Positions 36,397 to 47,641 of a stretch of DNA of 64,000 nt are shown in pieces. Numbering within the stretch: the first letter of the stretch is position 1; each line of letters starts with the position of its first letter. Made by a program: the position numbers and the translations under genes. This stretch comes from Lepus europaeus (lineage: Eukaryota > Chordata > Mammalia > Lagomorpha > Leporidae): positions 78,574,462 to 78,638,461 of the forward strand of contig NC_084834.1 in NCBI RefSeq assembly GCF_033115175.1, written 5' to 3'. Under the pieces are notes generated by a model. The model was not told the DNA's origin. It searched no databases and saw only the letters and a list, made by a program, of their open reading frames with translations.

Positions 36397-36743
36397 TTTT
36401 TTTTTTTTTTTTTTTTTTTTGACAGGCAGAGTGGACAGTGAGAGAGACAGAGAGAAAGGTCTTCCTTTGCCGTTGGTTCACCCTCCAATGGCCGCCGCAG
36501 CCAGTGTGCTGCGGCCGGCACACCGCGCTGATCCAAAGGCAGGAGCCAGGTGCTTCTCCTGGTCTCCCATGGGGTGCAGGACCCAAGGACCTGGGCCATC
36601 CTCCACTGCACTCCCGGGCCACAGCAGAGAGCTGGCCTGGAAGAGGGGCAACCGGGACAGAATCCGGTGCCCCGACAGGGACTAGAACCTGGTGTGCCGG
36701 CGCCACAGGCGGAGGATTAGCCTATTGAGCCGCGGCGCCGGCC
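36397..36743 (-). repeat. CSINE, young
   Basis: 22-T tract, GACAGGCAGAGTGGACAG, and CpG-rich end GAGCCGCGGCGCCGGCC. Only 20 bp from the next, oppositely oriented copy. Confidence 0.95.
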
Positions 36744-36763
36744 TTCAAATAAGAATTTATATA

Positions 36764-37092
36764 GGGCCGGTGCTATGGTGTAGCGGGTAAAGCCACTGCC
36801 AGCAGTGCCAGCATCCCATATGAGCTCTGATTCAAGACCCGGCTGCTCCACTTCCGATCCAGCTCTCTGCTATGGCCTGGGAAAGCAGTGGAAGATGGCC
36901 CAAGTCCTTGGACCCCTGCACCCACGTGGTATACCAGGAGGAAGTTCCTGGCTCCTGGCTTGGGATCAGCACAGCTTTAGCCATTGCAGCCAATTGGGGA
37001 ATGAACCAGCAGATGGAAGACCTCTCTCTCTCTCTCTGTCTCTACCTCTTTCTGTAACTCTTTCAAATAAATAAAATAATTCTTTAAAAAAC
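36764..37092 (+). repeat. CSINE
   Basis: GGGCCGGTGCTATGGTGTAGCGG head, tail AAATAAATAAAATAATTC. Forms a head-to-head pair with the previous copy. Confidence 0.94.
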
Positions 37093-37712
37093 TATAATGA
37101 CACATTCCCAAGTGACTCCCTAAAATACTCCACCAACTTCAATGACAACTTCTGATCTCTTGATTATTTTATATAAACATTTACCCAGGTTCCACTAGCT
37201 GGGAATATAAATAAGATCATGATAAGTTGGATAACACAATAATCACTGGCTCATGGCATCACCTGCATGGCTCAGGACTTCGATTTCCTTTTGAAATCTC
37301 AGTTTCTTGAAGTGTTTTAGGCATCTTCAGTGAGTATCTCATTTATGTTCACATGTTGTGATTCAACAACCTCTCACCAGGTACCACATTTTCTCCCTGG
37401 ATGTGTTGTATAACCTCTTCCACTGACACATTTCCCTAGAGGATCTGCTCCTGCTCTTTTGGCATGATCACCTCTGCTGAGTTCCCCTGATGTTCAGGGA
37501 GGCCTCCAGGTCACTTGATGAGCTCCTCAGGCATCGCATTCCCTACAGATGCCATGAGAACATCAGCTTTTGCCTCTGCTGCATCAGGCAAAGCAAGTCT
37601 CACCTGCCTTGGCCCTGCTATCTTCCAGATTCTGTCTTTAGGTGGTACATTTTCCACTATCTCTCTTCAAGCACCACCACAAAGGCATTAAAAGAGGGGT
37701 TCTTCTCTTCCT
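37093..37712. other. Unassigned region, possible old coding remnant on the minus strand
   Basis: Short in-frame stretches on the minus strand (e.g. GNAMPEELIK near 37530, VSVEEVIQHIQGENVV near 37400-37445) look protein-like but are broken by stops. I do not recognise the family. Could be chance. Confidence 0.25.
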
Positions 37713-37726
37713 CTTGATTGAATTCT

Positions 37727-38144
37727 TTTTTTTTATTTGCATGTATTGTATCATAAGAAGGTTGTTCCTATTTTATTTTTTTTAAAGATTTATTTATTTG
37801 AAAGTCAAAGTTACACAGAAAGAGAAGGAGAGGCAGAGAGAGAGAGAGAGAGGGAAGGAGAGAGGAAGGGAGGGAGGGAGGGAGAGGTCTTCCATACGCT
37901 GGTTCACTCCCCAATTGGCCACAACTGCTGGAACTGTGCCGATCCAAAGCCAGGAGCCAGGAGCTTCTTCAGGGTCTCCCACATGGGTTCAGGGGCCCAA
38001 AGACTTGAGCCATTTTCTACTGCTTTCCCAGGCCTCAGCAGAGAGCTGGATCCAAAGTAGAGCTTCCGGGACTCGAACCAGCACCCATTTGGAATGCTGG
38101 CACTGAAGGTGATGGCCTTACCTGCTATGCCATAGCACTGGCCC
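37727..38144 (-). mobile_element. CSINE with apparent 3' transduction, TSD 14 bp
   Basis: Perfect CTTGATTGAATTCT copies lie at 37713-37726 and 38145-38158. Between them, on the minus strand, is a full CSINE (38144 to about 37772, ending in its own AATAAA-type tail) followed by about 37 bp of non-SINE sequence (around 37735-37771) and then a second A-run next to the TSD. The extra segment would be genomic DNA copied from 3' of the source element. Confidence 0.8.
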
Positions 38145-38158
38145 CTTGATTGAATTCT

Positions 38159-39004
38159 AGTAAGAGGAGTCTAAACCAGTAATGTTGGTGTTTAATAACT
38201 TTCCATGAGACAAAACTTTTAGTTTTTACTTACAGCCCTCTCATACTCTCCCAGATACTCACTCAGGGGACTTGTAATGAGAACATACTGAATGATAAGA
38301 CACCAGACTGCCTACAGAGCCTGTTCTTCTTCTTGGAAGGCCCTCTTACATCCTTTTGTTCATTGTTTCAACTTGGTGGATCTTCAAGGTCATTTCTCCC
38401 AAGAGGCAACTTTGTCCTCATACAATTGGTTTCTGACAGGCTTACCGAACCAGTTTGAGACATCCCTGCACATGCCTGAAATTTAGACTTCAAATTGGGA
38501 TTCCCTGCTATGCTTAGATCCTATTTAGTATATTGTTATTTCCCAGTTCTATCAGGCAGATTAAAAGGAGAACTTAAAGTAATGATGCACAAATACATAT
38601 GCTCTCTCCATTGTAAAACAGAACCAAGACATCCCTGTGGACATCAGCAAGTGATAACAGATTGACAAAAAATGTTGTTGGAAATGAGAAAAACAAATCC
38701 CACTTCTGTTGTATCAGAGCCAACTGGTTAGTCTAATGTATGTAATTAATTATAGACTTGCCAGGTTTCAGCAACTTTGCAGAAATCATTTCACAAATAA
38801 TAAATCATTGGAATCCAGAATCCTAGAATAATTTAGAAAGCTGTCAGTAGTTCATAAAACCAAAGACAAAGAAAATAAAGACTAAATCTATCATGATAAC
38901 ACATGGAAAATAACTAAATTAAATTTTCTTAGAGCAAATTATTTATACAAATCAAACAGTTAAATAGGGGAAAATGAAGGTCTGAATTAGATCTGTTGAA
39001 AAAT
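38159..39004. other. Unassigned intergenic DNA
   Basis: Nothing recognised; AT-rich at 38580-39000. Confidence 0.4.
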
Positions 39005-39306
39005 AGTGAAGCTTATTTTATGTATTCGAAGGGCAGAGTTACAGAGAGAGGGAGGTAGACAGAGATATCTGCCATCCGCTGATTCACTCCCCAAATGGCT
39101 GCGATGGCCAGGGCTGGACCAGGCCAAAGCCAGGAGCCAGGAGCTTCTTCCAGGTCTCCCATGTGAGTGCAAGGGCACAAGGACTTGGGCCATCTTCCTC
39201 TGCATTCCCAGGTGCATTAGAAGGGAGCTGGATGGGAAGTAGAGCATCCGGGGCTTGGACTGGTGCCCATGTGGGATGCCGGCGTTGCAAGAGGTGGCTT
39301 AACCTC
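39005..39306 (-). repeat. CSINE
   Basis: TTATTTTATGTATTCGAAGGGCAGAG start, GGGATGCCGGCGTTGCAAG near the head; last few head bases lost. Confidence 0.88.
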
Positions 39307-39611
39307 TTTTGAAGTATACATTAAAGGTTCAAGGACAACTTACTATGAACCAGGTAAAATTAAATTTCAAATATTCTTATAATAAAATCACGATTGATTA
39401 AATCATTTTATTTTGTTCAGAGTTTACATATTTCTTCAGTTTTTAGAATACTCATTTATTTGCTTTTTATTGTCTGCACCATTCCAAGAAGAACATTTTT
39501 TCATAGTTCACATTCCAAATAGTATAATAAAAGAAGAAGCAAATGAATGATTGGCGTGTGCAAAAGATAGGATGCTTCCCTTAAATATTTTGGTTGGTGT
39601 GGCTGGGGTCA

Positions 39612-39850
39612 CATGATAGAGTGCTGGGAGCACAGAGCAGAGGCAGACCATGTGGGTTCACACTGACTCTGCACATGTTAACACTGTGACCCTAATACTT
39701 AACATTCCTGTGCCTCAAGTTCCTCACCTGAAAATAGAAGTAATAGACCCTGTTTCATAGGGTTGTGGTGAAGAGTAGACGAGATTTCATGTGTAAAGTC
39801 CTTAGACTATTGCCTGAGATTAATAAAGCCTAAGTGATTATTGTTATTGT
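39612..39850 (+). repeat. MIR SINE
   Basis: GCCTCAAGTTCCTCACCTGAAAATAG, CTGTTTCATAGGGTTGTGGTGAAG and ATGTGTAAAGTCCTTAGACTATTGCC follow the MIR core and 3' end. Confidence 0.82.
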
Positions 39851-40584
39851 ACCCTTAACTTATTTATGAATATACCTCATCTTAAAAAAAATTTAAACTT
39901 CAAAGGATTCTGAACTTTCAAAATTATGTGTAATTAATTTGTTTTATGTAAGGTGAAGCAAAACCTGAAGAAATATTCAGGAAAGAAAATGTCCTGATAC
40001 TTAGAAGATGTTATCATGAAGTAAGAGGATTCTGAGGTTTGAAGGAAAAGAGGTTTGGGAGTAGGAGACAGTGCTGCTGGGCAAGCAAAAAGTGGAGGCA
40101 AGAGATTGCAAATCACCCAGGGGCTCCCAAAAATCAGGCACAAGTACTGCCAGTTGACATCTCAGATTTGGTCATTGTATGGACATGATCTTACAAAAGA
40201 ATTTTTTCTTATGAAATGATTTCTTCCATTTCACAAATGGACATTGTGAATAGATACTTGTGTTGCCCAACATCCAATCCCTTTGGCCATCTGTGATTTC
40301 CACCACAGATGTGGTCACAGACAACTTGAACACATCAAGTCCCGTTCCCAGCTTGTCTGCTCTGTGTTTCTTGGCTGCTGCAGGTGCTTTAGCTGCAGGT
40401 GCTCGCTCTGGCAGCAAGCGCACGTTGCTTCAAACCCAAAGAGCTTCCCATATCAACACGGCTGTCAATTGCATTTGTCCTTATACTTGCATTATGTTTC
40501 TCACAGTAAAATTGAGAGGGAAATAGAACCTTTCTTATTCTAGTGTGTTACAAAGTTCTTAGAAAAAGAACATAGCTTTTTGTT
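39851..40584. other. Unassigned intergenic DNA with an unexplained open frame
   Basis: A minus-strand frame at 40172-40423 contains an Ala/Lys-rich start (PAAKAPAAAKK). It resembles low-complexity tails of some basic proteins, but I could not match it to a gene. No poly-A tail or TSD found. Confidence 0.3.
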
Positions 40585-40660
40585 GTTTTGTGTCTGTCTC
40601 AGTCTCTTTGTGCTGCCATCTGGCACTGGGTAATTTCCAAATAATAGAAATGTGGTTTTC

Positions 40661-40999
40661 GGCCGGCGCCACGGCTCAATAGGCTAATCCTCCACCTTGC
40701 GGCACCGGCACACCGGGTTCTAGTCCCGGTCAGGGCGCCGGATTATGTCCCAGTTGCCCCTCTTCCAGGCCAGCTCTCTGCTGTGGCCCGGGAGTACAGT
40801 GGAGGATGGCCCAAGTGCTTGGGCCCTGCACCCCATGGGAGACCAGGATAAGCACCTTGCTCCTGCCTTCGGATCAGCGCGGTGCGCCAGCCGCGGCGGC
40901 CATTGGAGGGTGAACCAATGGCAAAGGAAGACCTTTCTCTCTGTCTCTCTCACTGTCCACTCTGCCTGTCAAAAAATAAATAAAATAAATAAATAAATA
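40661..40999 (+). repeat. CSINE, young, TSD 18 bp
   Basis: GGCCGGCGCCACGGCTCAATAGG head. Flanked by perfect AATAGAAATGTGGTTTTC at 40643-40660 and 41000-41017. Confidence 0.96.
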
Positions 41000-41146
41000 A
41001 ATAGAAATGTGGTTTTCACAGTTCAAAAGGATGGGAAGTTTAGATCAAATCACCAGTAGGTTCAATGTCTGACGATGGCCTGGCTCTCTGCTTCTAGGAT
41101 GGTGCCCCCCTGAACCTTGTGCCCTTGCTAGTTCTCTGCAACCTTA

Positions 41147-41490
41147 TCTTTTCTTTTTTTTTTTTTTTTTTTTTTTTTGGACAGGCAGAGTGGACAGAGA
41201 GACAGAGAGAAAGGTCTTCCTTTTTCTGTTGGTTCACCCCCCAATGGCTGCTATGGCCGGCGCACTGCGCTGATCCAAAGCCAGGAGCCAGGTGCTTCTC
41301 CTGGTCTCCCATGCGGGTGCGGGACCCAAGCACTTGGGCCATCCTCCACTGCACTCCTGGGCCACAGCAGAGAGCTGGACTGGAAGAGGGGCAACCGGGA
41401 CAGAATTGGGCGCCCCAACCGGGACTAGAGCCCAGTGTGCCCCGGCGCTGCAGGCGGAGGAGTAGCCTATTGAGCCGCGGCGCTGGCCTC
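41147..41490 (-). repeat. CSINE, young
   Basis: Long T tract then GGACAGGCAGAGTGGACAG, ending GAGCCGCGGCGCTGGCC. Flanks CTGCAACCTT / CTCCAACCTT are an imperfect TSD. Confidence 0.95.
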
Positions 41491-41799
41491 TCCAACCTTT
41501 TCATGAGGCATGAATCCATCTTTGAAAGTAGAACCGTCATGACATAATTTCTTCCAAAAGGCCCCACCTCCTAATGCCCCGCACAGTGGTGGAGTTAAGT
41601 TTCAACATGAATTTGTCATAGCGATGACAAAATGTACTTTATTACATCCCAGCTACCTCACTCATTATGCAACCTGCATTGCCCTGTAGGTATTTGAGCC
41701 TCTGGGCCATGTTCAGAAGTAAGTCAAGCCATACAGTAAGTCATAACAGCTATTTGGGTAAAGATTTTTAAAACCATTATTAAAAGGGGGGTAGGAATA

Positions 41800-41900
41800 A
41801 GGCATTCCAGTTAAGACACTGCTTATGATGCCTACATCCCACATTCAGCTGCCTAGGTTAGAGTTACAGCTCTACTTCAAGCCCCAGTCCATGGGTTCAC
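41800..41900 (+). repeat. CSINE-like fragment, very old
   Basis: GGCATTCCAGTTAAGACACTGC and CCCACATTCAGCTGCCTAGG resemble a degraded head. Weak. Confidence 0.35.
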
Positions 41901-41901
41901 T

Positions 41902-42210
41902 TTTTTTTTTTAAAGATTTATTTATTTACTTGAGTTACAGAGAGAGGGAGAGATAAAGAGGTCTTCCATCTACTGGTTCACTCCCCAAATGGCCATAACA
42001 GCCAAAGCTGAGCCAGTCTGGAGCCAGGAGCTTCATTCAGGTCTCCCACACATGTGCAGGAGCCCAAGCACATGGGCCATCTTCTGCTTTCCCAGGCCAT
42101 CAGCAGGGAACTGGATTGGAAATGAAGCAGCCAGAACTTGAACCGGTGCTCATATGGGATGCCAGCACCACAGGTGGATATTAACTTACCATACTACAGT
42201 GCTGGCCCCT
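41902..42210 (-). repeat. CSINE
   Basis: TTAAAGATTTATTTATTTACTTGAG start, TACTACAGTGCTGGCCCC end. GGTTCACT on both sides suggests a short TSD inside an older CSINE. Confidence 0.88.
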
Positions 42211-42472
42211 GGTTCACTCTTCAAATGCCTGCAACAGCAGGGCTGGGCCATTTCTAAAGCAAGGAGTCAGGACCCAATCCACATCTCCCACATGGGTGGT
42301 AGGAACTCAGTTATTTGAGCCATCACTGCTGCCTCTCAGGGTATGCATTGCCAGGAATGTGGAGTCAGGAGCTGGAGCTAGGAATCAAATCCAGGTATTC
42401 TGATGTGGGATTTGGATGTCACAACCATAACAACAGACATCTTAGTAGATAGGCTAAGTACCTGCTCTTCCT
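42211..42472 (-). repeat. CSINE, old
   Basis: Starts at TGGTTCACTCTTCAAATGCCTGC, its 3' end apparently displaced by the preceding insertion; ends GGCTAAGTACCTGCTC. Confidence 0.72.
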
Positions 42473-42477
42473 TCTTC

Positions 42478-42812
42478 TTTTTTTTTTTTTTTTAAGTCTA
42501 TTTGTTTTTGTTTGTTTGAAAGACAGAGTAGCAGAAAAAGAGAGAAAGAGATCTTCTATCTGCTGGTTCACTCCCCAGTTGCCCAGAATACCCAGGGCCC
42601 AGACCAAAGCCAAGAGCCAGGAATTCCATCCAGATCTCCCATATAGGTGGCAGGGATCCAAATACTTGAGCCATCTCCTGCTGCCTTCCAGGGTGTACAT
42701 CAGCGGAAGCTGGTAGGAAATAGAGGTCTAACTTGATCCCAGACACTCTGATATGGGACATGGGTGTCTCAAGCTGAGGCTTACACCCTCTGCACCACAA
42801 CACCCATTCTTC
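42478..42812 (-). repeat. CSINE, old
   Basis: T tract, GTTTGTTTGAAAGACAGAGTAGC, ending CACCACAACACCCATTC. Confidence 0.82.
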
Positions 42813-43426
42813 TCCCTCTGTTTTCAAATGATTATTTCTGTAGCTTTAAATTTTGTTCTCAACTTGGCTTGATGTCAGTTATATTAGTCTTTTAAAACGA
42901 GTCGAGAAGTTGTTCATCTTTATTTTTGCTCCAAATAGCTAAATAGAATATGCAGTGTCTGAGCCAGGAAATTTCAAGTAATTTATCAGCAAAACCATTT
43001 TAGTCCTTTATAGAGGGTAATTCTTTGACCAGCTTTTCAACTTCTGTGGTTACTAGCCTAGTTAGCCCTAAGTCTTCCTGCCTAAATACTTGAAAATATT
43101 TTTTGGCAATAGATGTGCTAATAACATGTTCCTGTGATATTAAAAAGATAATTTTTTTAGATTTTGGAATATATCTGTTCACATTTCTAGTGTGATATAT
43201 ATTTTTTCTCTTTCTCTCTTTTGTTATAACTTAATGCATCAAGCTGAGAGTTCCTGAGAGGCACATCAGCACAGTAGGAATGGTTTTGTCAAGAATACCT
43301 CTGCACCCAGGATTCTGACTCTCTTGGACAGTGCATGATGAATGCTGCCCGATTTTGTCTCTGATTCTTCACATTTAGTGCTCTATTACTTAACCATATC
43401 CTATTCTGTGACATGCTCATTCATTC
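42813..43426. other. Unassigned intergenic DNA
   Basis: Nothing recognised. Confidence 0.4.
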
Positions 43427-43748
43427 TTTTTATTTTTTTTTAAGATTTATTTATTTGAAAGGCAGAGTTACAGACAGAGATGAGAGACAGAGAAAGGTCT
43501 TCTGTCTGCTGGTTCATTCCCCAAATGACCACAATGGCCGGAGCTAGGCTGATCTGAAGCCAGGAGCTTCTGCTAAGTCTCCCACACGGGTACAGGGGCC
43601 CATGTACTTGGCCTTCTTCCACTACTTTCCCAGGCCATAGCAGAGAGCTGGATCCAAAGAGGAGCAAGCCAGACACGAACCGGTGCCCATATGGGATGAT
43701 GATGCCGCAGGCGGATGCTCAGCCTACTGGGCCACAGTGCAGACCCCT
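43427..43748 (-). repeat. CSINE
   Basis: TTAAGATTTATTTATTTGAAAGGCAGAG start, GCCGCAGGCGGATGCTCAGCC head, end CAGTGCAGACCCC. Confidence 0.92.
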
Positions 43749-44028
43749 AGAACATTCTTTAAATATGTTAATACTTTTTATTTTTTATAGTTCAGTTGGG
43801 TTGGTTTAGAGCATTTCTATTTAAGGTGACTTCACTCAGCATCAATTTTCGCTTTTGATGTGAATTTGCTGGTTTCAAAAACAATACAGACTAGTTGTAA
43901 AACATTTAAATATTCCAAAACAACATAGAGATTGGTCCACTACTCCATTAGAACTGCTGTTAACATTTTGATAAACATGCTGTCACATGTCTCTCAATTT
44001 TAAAAAGTCATATTATACATGCCTTTTT
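43749..44028. other. Unassigned intergenic DNA
   Basis: Nothing recognised. Confidence 0.4.
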
Positions 44029-44040
44029 ATAAACTATTTC

Positions 44041-44389
44041 TTTTTTTTTTTTTTTTTTTTTTTTGACAGGCAGAGTGGACAGTGAGAGAGACAGAGAGAA
44101 AGGTCTTCCTTTTGCCGTTGGTTCACCCTCCAATGGCCGCCGCGGTAGGCGCACTGCGGCCGGCGCACCGTGCTGATCCGATGGCAGGAGCCAGGTGCTT
44201 CTCCTGGTCTCCCATGGGGTGCAGGGCCCAAGCACTTGGGCCATCCTCCACTGCACTCCCTGGCCACAGCAGAGAGCTGGCCTGGAAGAGGGGCAACCGG
44301 GACAGGATCGGTGCCCCGACCGGGACTAGAACCCGGTGTGCCGGCGCCGCAAGGCGGAGGATTAGCCTAGTGAGCTGTGGCGCCAGCCC
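44041..44389 (-). repeat. CSINE, young, TSD 12 bp
   Basis: 24-T tract, GACAGGCAGAGTGGACAG, ending GTGGCGCCAGCCC. Flanked by ATAAACTATTTC at 44029-44040 and 44390-44401. Confidence 0.96.
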
Positions 44390-44570
44390 ATAAACTATTT
44401 CTTCACTCAGTGATATACTAGAGGCATTTTTCCATTTCAATCACTGCAAATGTATGTTATTTTACAAGTATATAATATTATGCTGTATAAATGTTCTATG
44501 ATTTGTGTATAATTTTAAGTTTCAAGCAACTAAGAAAAATCTGATTTCTCTTACCTGTAAATTATTTGTT

Positions 44571-44898
44571 TTAAGTTATTTATTTATTTGAAAGGCAGAG
44601 TTAGAGAAGGAGAGAAAGACGGGGGAGAGAGATAGAGAAAGAGATGTCTTACATCTGCTGCTTCTTTCCGCAGATGGCCACAACGGCCAGCCTGGGCCAT
44701 GCCAAAGCTAGGAGCCTTCTGGGTCTTCTATGTGAGTAGCAGAGGCCCAAACACTCTGGCCATCTTCTGCTGCTTTCCCTAGGTACAATAACAGGAAGCT
44801 GGAAAAGAGGCAGAGCAGCCGGGACTAGATCCAGCACTCATAGGGGTGCAGTTGTTGTAGGCAGCAGCTTCATCTGTTGCACCACAACAGTGGCCCCT
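44571..44898 (-). repeat. CSINE
   Basis: TTAAGTTATTTATTTATTTGAAAGGCAG start with an extended GA-rich run, CACCACAACAGTGGCCCC end. Confidence 0.87.
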
Positions 44899-45121
44899 AT
44901 TTGTAAAGTCTTAAAAACTGTCTCACCATAATAGGCCTAAAACAACTCTCTATATTTAAGTTTACCATTTGCTAGCTCTTCTGCTAAGATGATTTACATG
45001 TATTTGTTTCATGCTTTGTATAAAGTAAGAGCAGCAAGGCTTGAATGAAAAGCAAAAACATAGAGCTTATTCCAGGTACAAAGCACTACAGCTTTTCCAC
45101 AAGAAGGTGATTACAATTTTT

Positions 45122-45474
45122 TTCTCTCTCTCTTTTTTTTTTTTTTTTTTTTTTTTTGACAGGCAGAGTGGACAGTGAGAGAGAGAGACAGAGAGAAAGG
45201 TCTTCCTTTTTGCTGTTGGTTCACCCTCCAATGGCCGCTGCAGCCGGCGCATCTCGCTGATCCAAAGCCAGGAGCCAGATGCTTCTCCTGGTCTCCCATG
45301 CGGGTGCAGGGCCCAAGCACTTGGGCCATCCTCCACTGCCTTCCCGGGCCATAGCAGAGAGCTGGCCTGGAAGAGGGGCAACCGGGATAGAATCCGGCGC
45401 CCCAACCGGGACTAGAACCTGGTGTGCCGGCGCCACAAGGCGGAGGATTAGCCTGTTAAGCCACGGCGCCAGCC
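45122..45474 (-). repeat. CSINE, young
   Basis: (CT)n and T tract, GACAGGCAGAGTGGACAG, end GCCACGGCGCCAGCC. ACAATTTTTTT flanks suggest the TSD. Confidence 0.95.
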
Positions 45475-45484
45475 ACAATTTTTT

Positions 45485-45755
45485 TTCTAAGCCCTCTTGA
45501 AGCCACTCATTGACTTTTTTATCTGAATCTTCACCTTCACTTCAACAAGCATTTATTGGACCCTTACCAACAAGATCTCTTCACCTATAAAATAAGATTG
45601 TTGAGTTAATATTTCTAGGCCTTTTTCGAGATAGAAGACAATGGTATGTGACAAGTGAGTTTGTGTGTTTCAGGAAGAGGAGAGACGAAATGGCTGTAAA
45701 ATCTCTCTTATCAGGAAAGCATATAGACAACTCTTAGGAAAGTATTAAAGCTTAG
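45485..45755. other. Unassigned intergenic DNA
   Basis: Nothing recognised. Confidence 0.4.
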
Positions 45756-46085
45756 GGGTCGGTGCTTTGACACTGTAGGTTAGGCTGCGGTCTATAGTGC
45801 CAGCATCCCATAGGGGTGCTGGTTCAAGCCCAGGCTTCTCCACCTCTAATCCAGTTCCCTGCTAATGTGCCTGGGAGGGCAGTAGAAGATGGCCCAAGAG
45901 CTTGGGCCCCTGAACCCCCATGGGAGACCCAAAAGAAGCTCCTGGCTTCAGCCTTACCCAGCCCTGGCTGTTGCAGCCATCTGGGAATGAACCAGCAGAT
46001 GGAAAACCCCTCTTTCTCTCTGTCTCTCCTTCTCTCTGTGTAATTCTGCCTTTCAAATAAAGAAATAAATCTCTCTTTTGAAAAA
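45756..46085 (+). repeat. CSINE
   Basis: GGGGTCGGTGCTTTGACACTG head, tail AAATAAAGAAATAAATC. Confidence 0.9.
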
Positions 46086-46134
46086 CCAAATAGTCAATTT
46101 TGAAAAAAGTATAAAGTTTATTATAAGTATAATA

Positions 46135-46321
46135 CAGCCTCCCATATGGGGTGGCAGGAGCTCAGTTTTTTAAGCCATCACAGCTGCCTCCCAGGATGCA
46201 CATAAGCAGGAATCTGGAGTCAGAAGCAGGCAAGAACAGAGCCAAAAGTGGCACTCAGTCCAATATGGGACACAGGAATCTTAACTGGCACTGAACTGAT
46301 AAGCCAAACACATACCCCTCA
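46135..46321 (-). repeat. CSINE, old, 3' end missing
   Basis: CCCATATGGGGTGGCAGGAGC to CACATACCCCTC covers only the head half. Confidence 0.6.
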
Positions 46322-46400
46322 AGTAGAATTCTGTGAAAACACATTGGAAGACAGACAGATTTAAGAAATCAGAGAAATCATCATAGAAAAGATGGAAATT

Positions 46401-46723
46401 GGAGCCAGCGCCATGGCACAGTAGGTTAATCCTCCGCCTGCAGCACCGGTATCCCATATGGGTGCCGGTTCTAGTCCTGGCTGTTTCTCTTCCAATCCGG
46501 CTCTCTGCTGTGGCCTGGGAAAGCAGTGGAGGATGGCCCAGGTGCTTGGGCCCCTGCACCCACGTAGGAGACTGGGAAGAAGCTCCTGGCTCCTGGCTTC
46601 GGATCGGCTCAGCTCGGGCCATTGCGGCAAACTGGAGACTGAACCAACGGAAGGAAGACCTTTTTCTCTCTCTCTCTCACTGTCTAACTCTGCCTCTCAA
46701 ATAAATAAATAAAATATTTTTTA
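46401..46723 (+). repeat. CSINE, TSD 14 bp
   Basis: GGAGCCAGCGCCATGGCACAG head. Flanked by AAAAGATGGAAATT at 46387-46400 and 46724-46737. Confidence 0.95.
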
Positions 46724-46737
46724 AAAAGATGGAAATT

Positions 46738-47349
46738 AAGCTGAGCTTGAAGGTTAAATAAATAGAGGACAAAAATTAAGATAAGTGGAAACAATCTGTA
46801 ATTAAAGATGAAGAGTATTGGAAAGGAGGAGACACAGACACTGTCTATTTGGCCCTTAGGATCCCCTCTTTGCCGTGCTCCACTCTGCCCCATCATGCTC
46901 TGGATCCTGGGAGCTGACCTGCTGTGGTAGACTGGCGTATCCTCCAGCTTCCAGTTAGCTGCAGCTAATGTGGAGATAGGAGGGTCGGGGGAGAGGGAAG
47001 TTGACATTTTTATTCTCCTGGTCCCATCCCTACCAAATTTCCATGGCTTGCTCCCTGTACTGAAAGCCAAGGCTCTTGACCAGAGTCCAGCTCCATCCAT
47101 TTCCTTTTCCTCTTTCTGGTAGTGTTCTCTTCCCTTACTCCTTTGAACCTAAAGATTATGTCGGTTCACCACCCACCCCAAAACTAGCCTTAGGTCACTG
47201 CATTACTTCCTGCTGGCCCTATAAACTTTGCCCATGCTAAGATCTCCTGTAATTACTCAGTTTAATATTCCATCATTTCTTGCTGTTATTCTAATACTCT
47301 GTGATTATACGTAATCATTTAATATACCTTTATATTTTGCGTTTCATTC
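46738..47349. other. Unassigned intergenic DNA
   Basis: GC-richer at 46850-47230; no gene or repeat recognised. Confidence 0.4.
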
Positions 47350-47641
47350 ATTTATTTGTTCAAATTTATTTGAGAGAGACAGATAGACACAGACAGAGAT
47401 AGCACTCCGATCTTCTCTCCCTCAAATGCCCACAACAACCAGGGCTGAGCCAGGTCAAAACCAGGAACTCTGTCCAGGTTTCCTATGTGGGTGATAGGAA
47501 TCCAACTATTTGGGTCATCACCTGCTACCTCCCAAGGTTTGCATTAGCATGAAGCTAGAATCAGAAGTGAAGCCAGATTTTAATCCAGGTACTCTGATAT
47601 GAGATGCAGACATTCCAAATTAAGCCAAATGACTGCCCCTG
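47350..47641 (-). repeat. CSINE, old
   Basis: TTATTTGTTCAAATTTATTTGAGAG start, AAGCCAAATGACTGCCCC end. Confidence 0.75.

Larger units (their letters stand above)
40585..41640 (-). mobile_element. MaLR-like LTR split by two CSINEs
   Basis: Three pieces (40585-40660, 41018-41146, 41491-41640) rejoin to an ancient LTR in reverse: CACTGGGTAATTTCC, GGTTTTCACAGTTC, then CCACCTCCTAATGCCCC and AAGTTTCAACATGAATTTG. Type resembles MST/MLT1; subfamily uncertain. Confidence 0.6.

Noticed and set aside
40172..40423. Ribosomal-protein-like pseudogene (PAAKAPAAAKK stretch)
   Set aside because: Low-complexity Ala/Lys only; the rest of the frame matches no ribosomal protein I know, and there is no poly-A tail or TSD.
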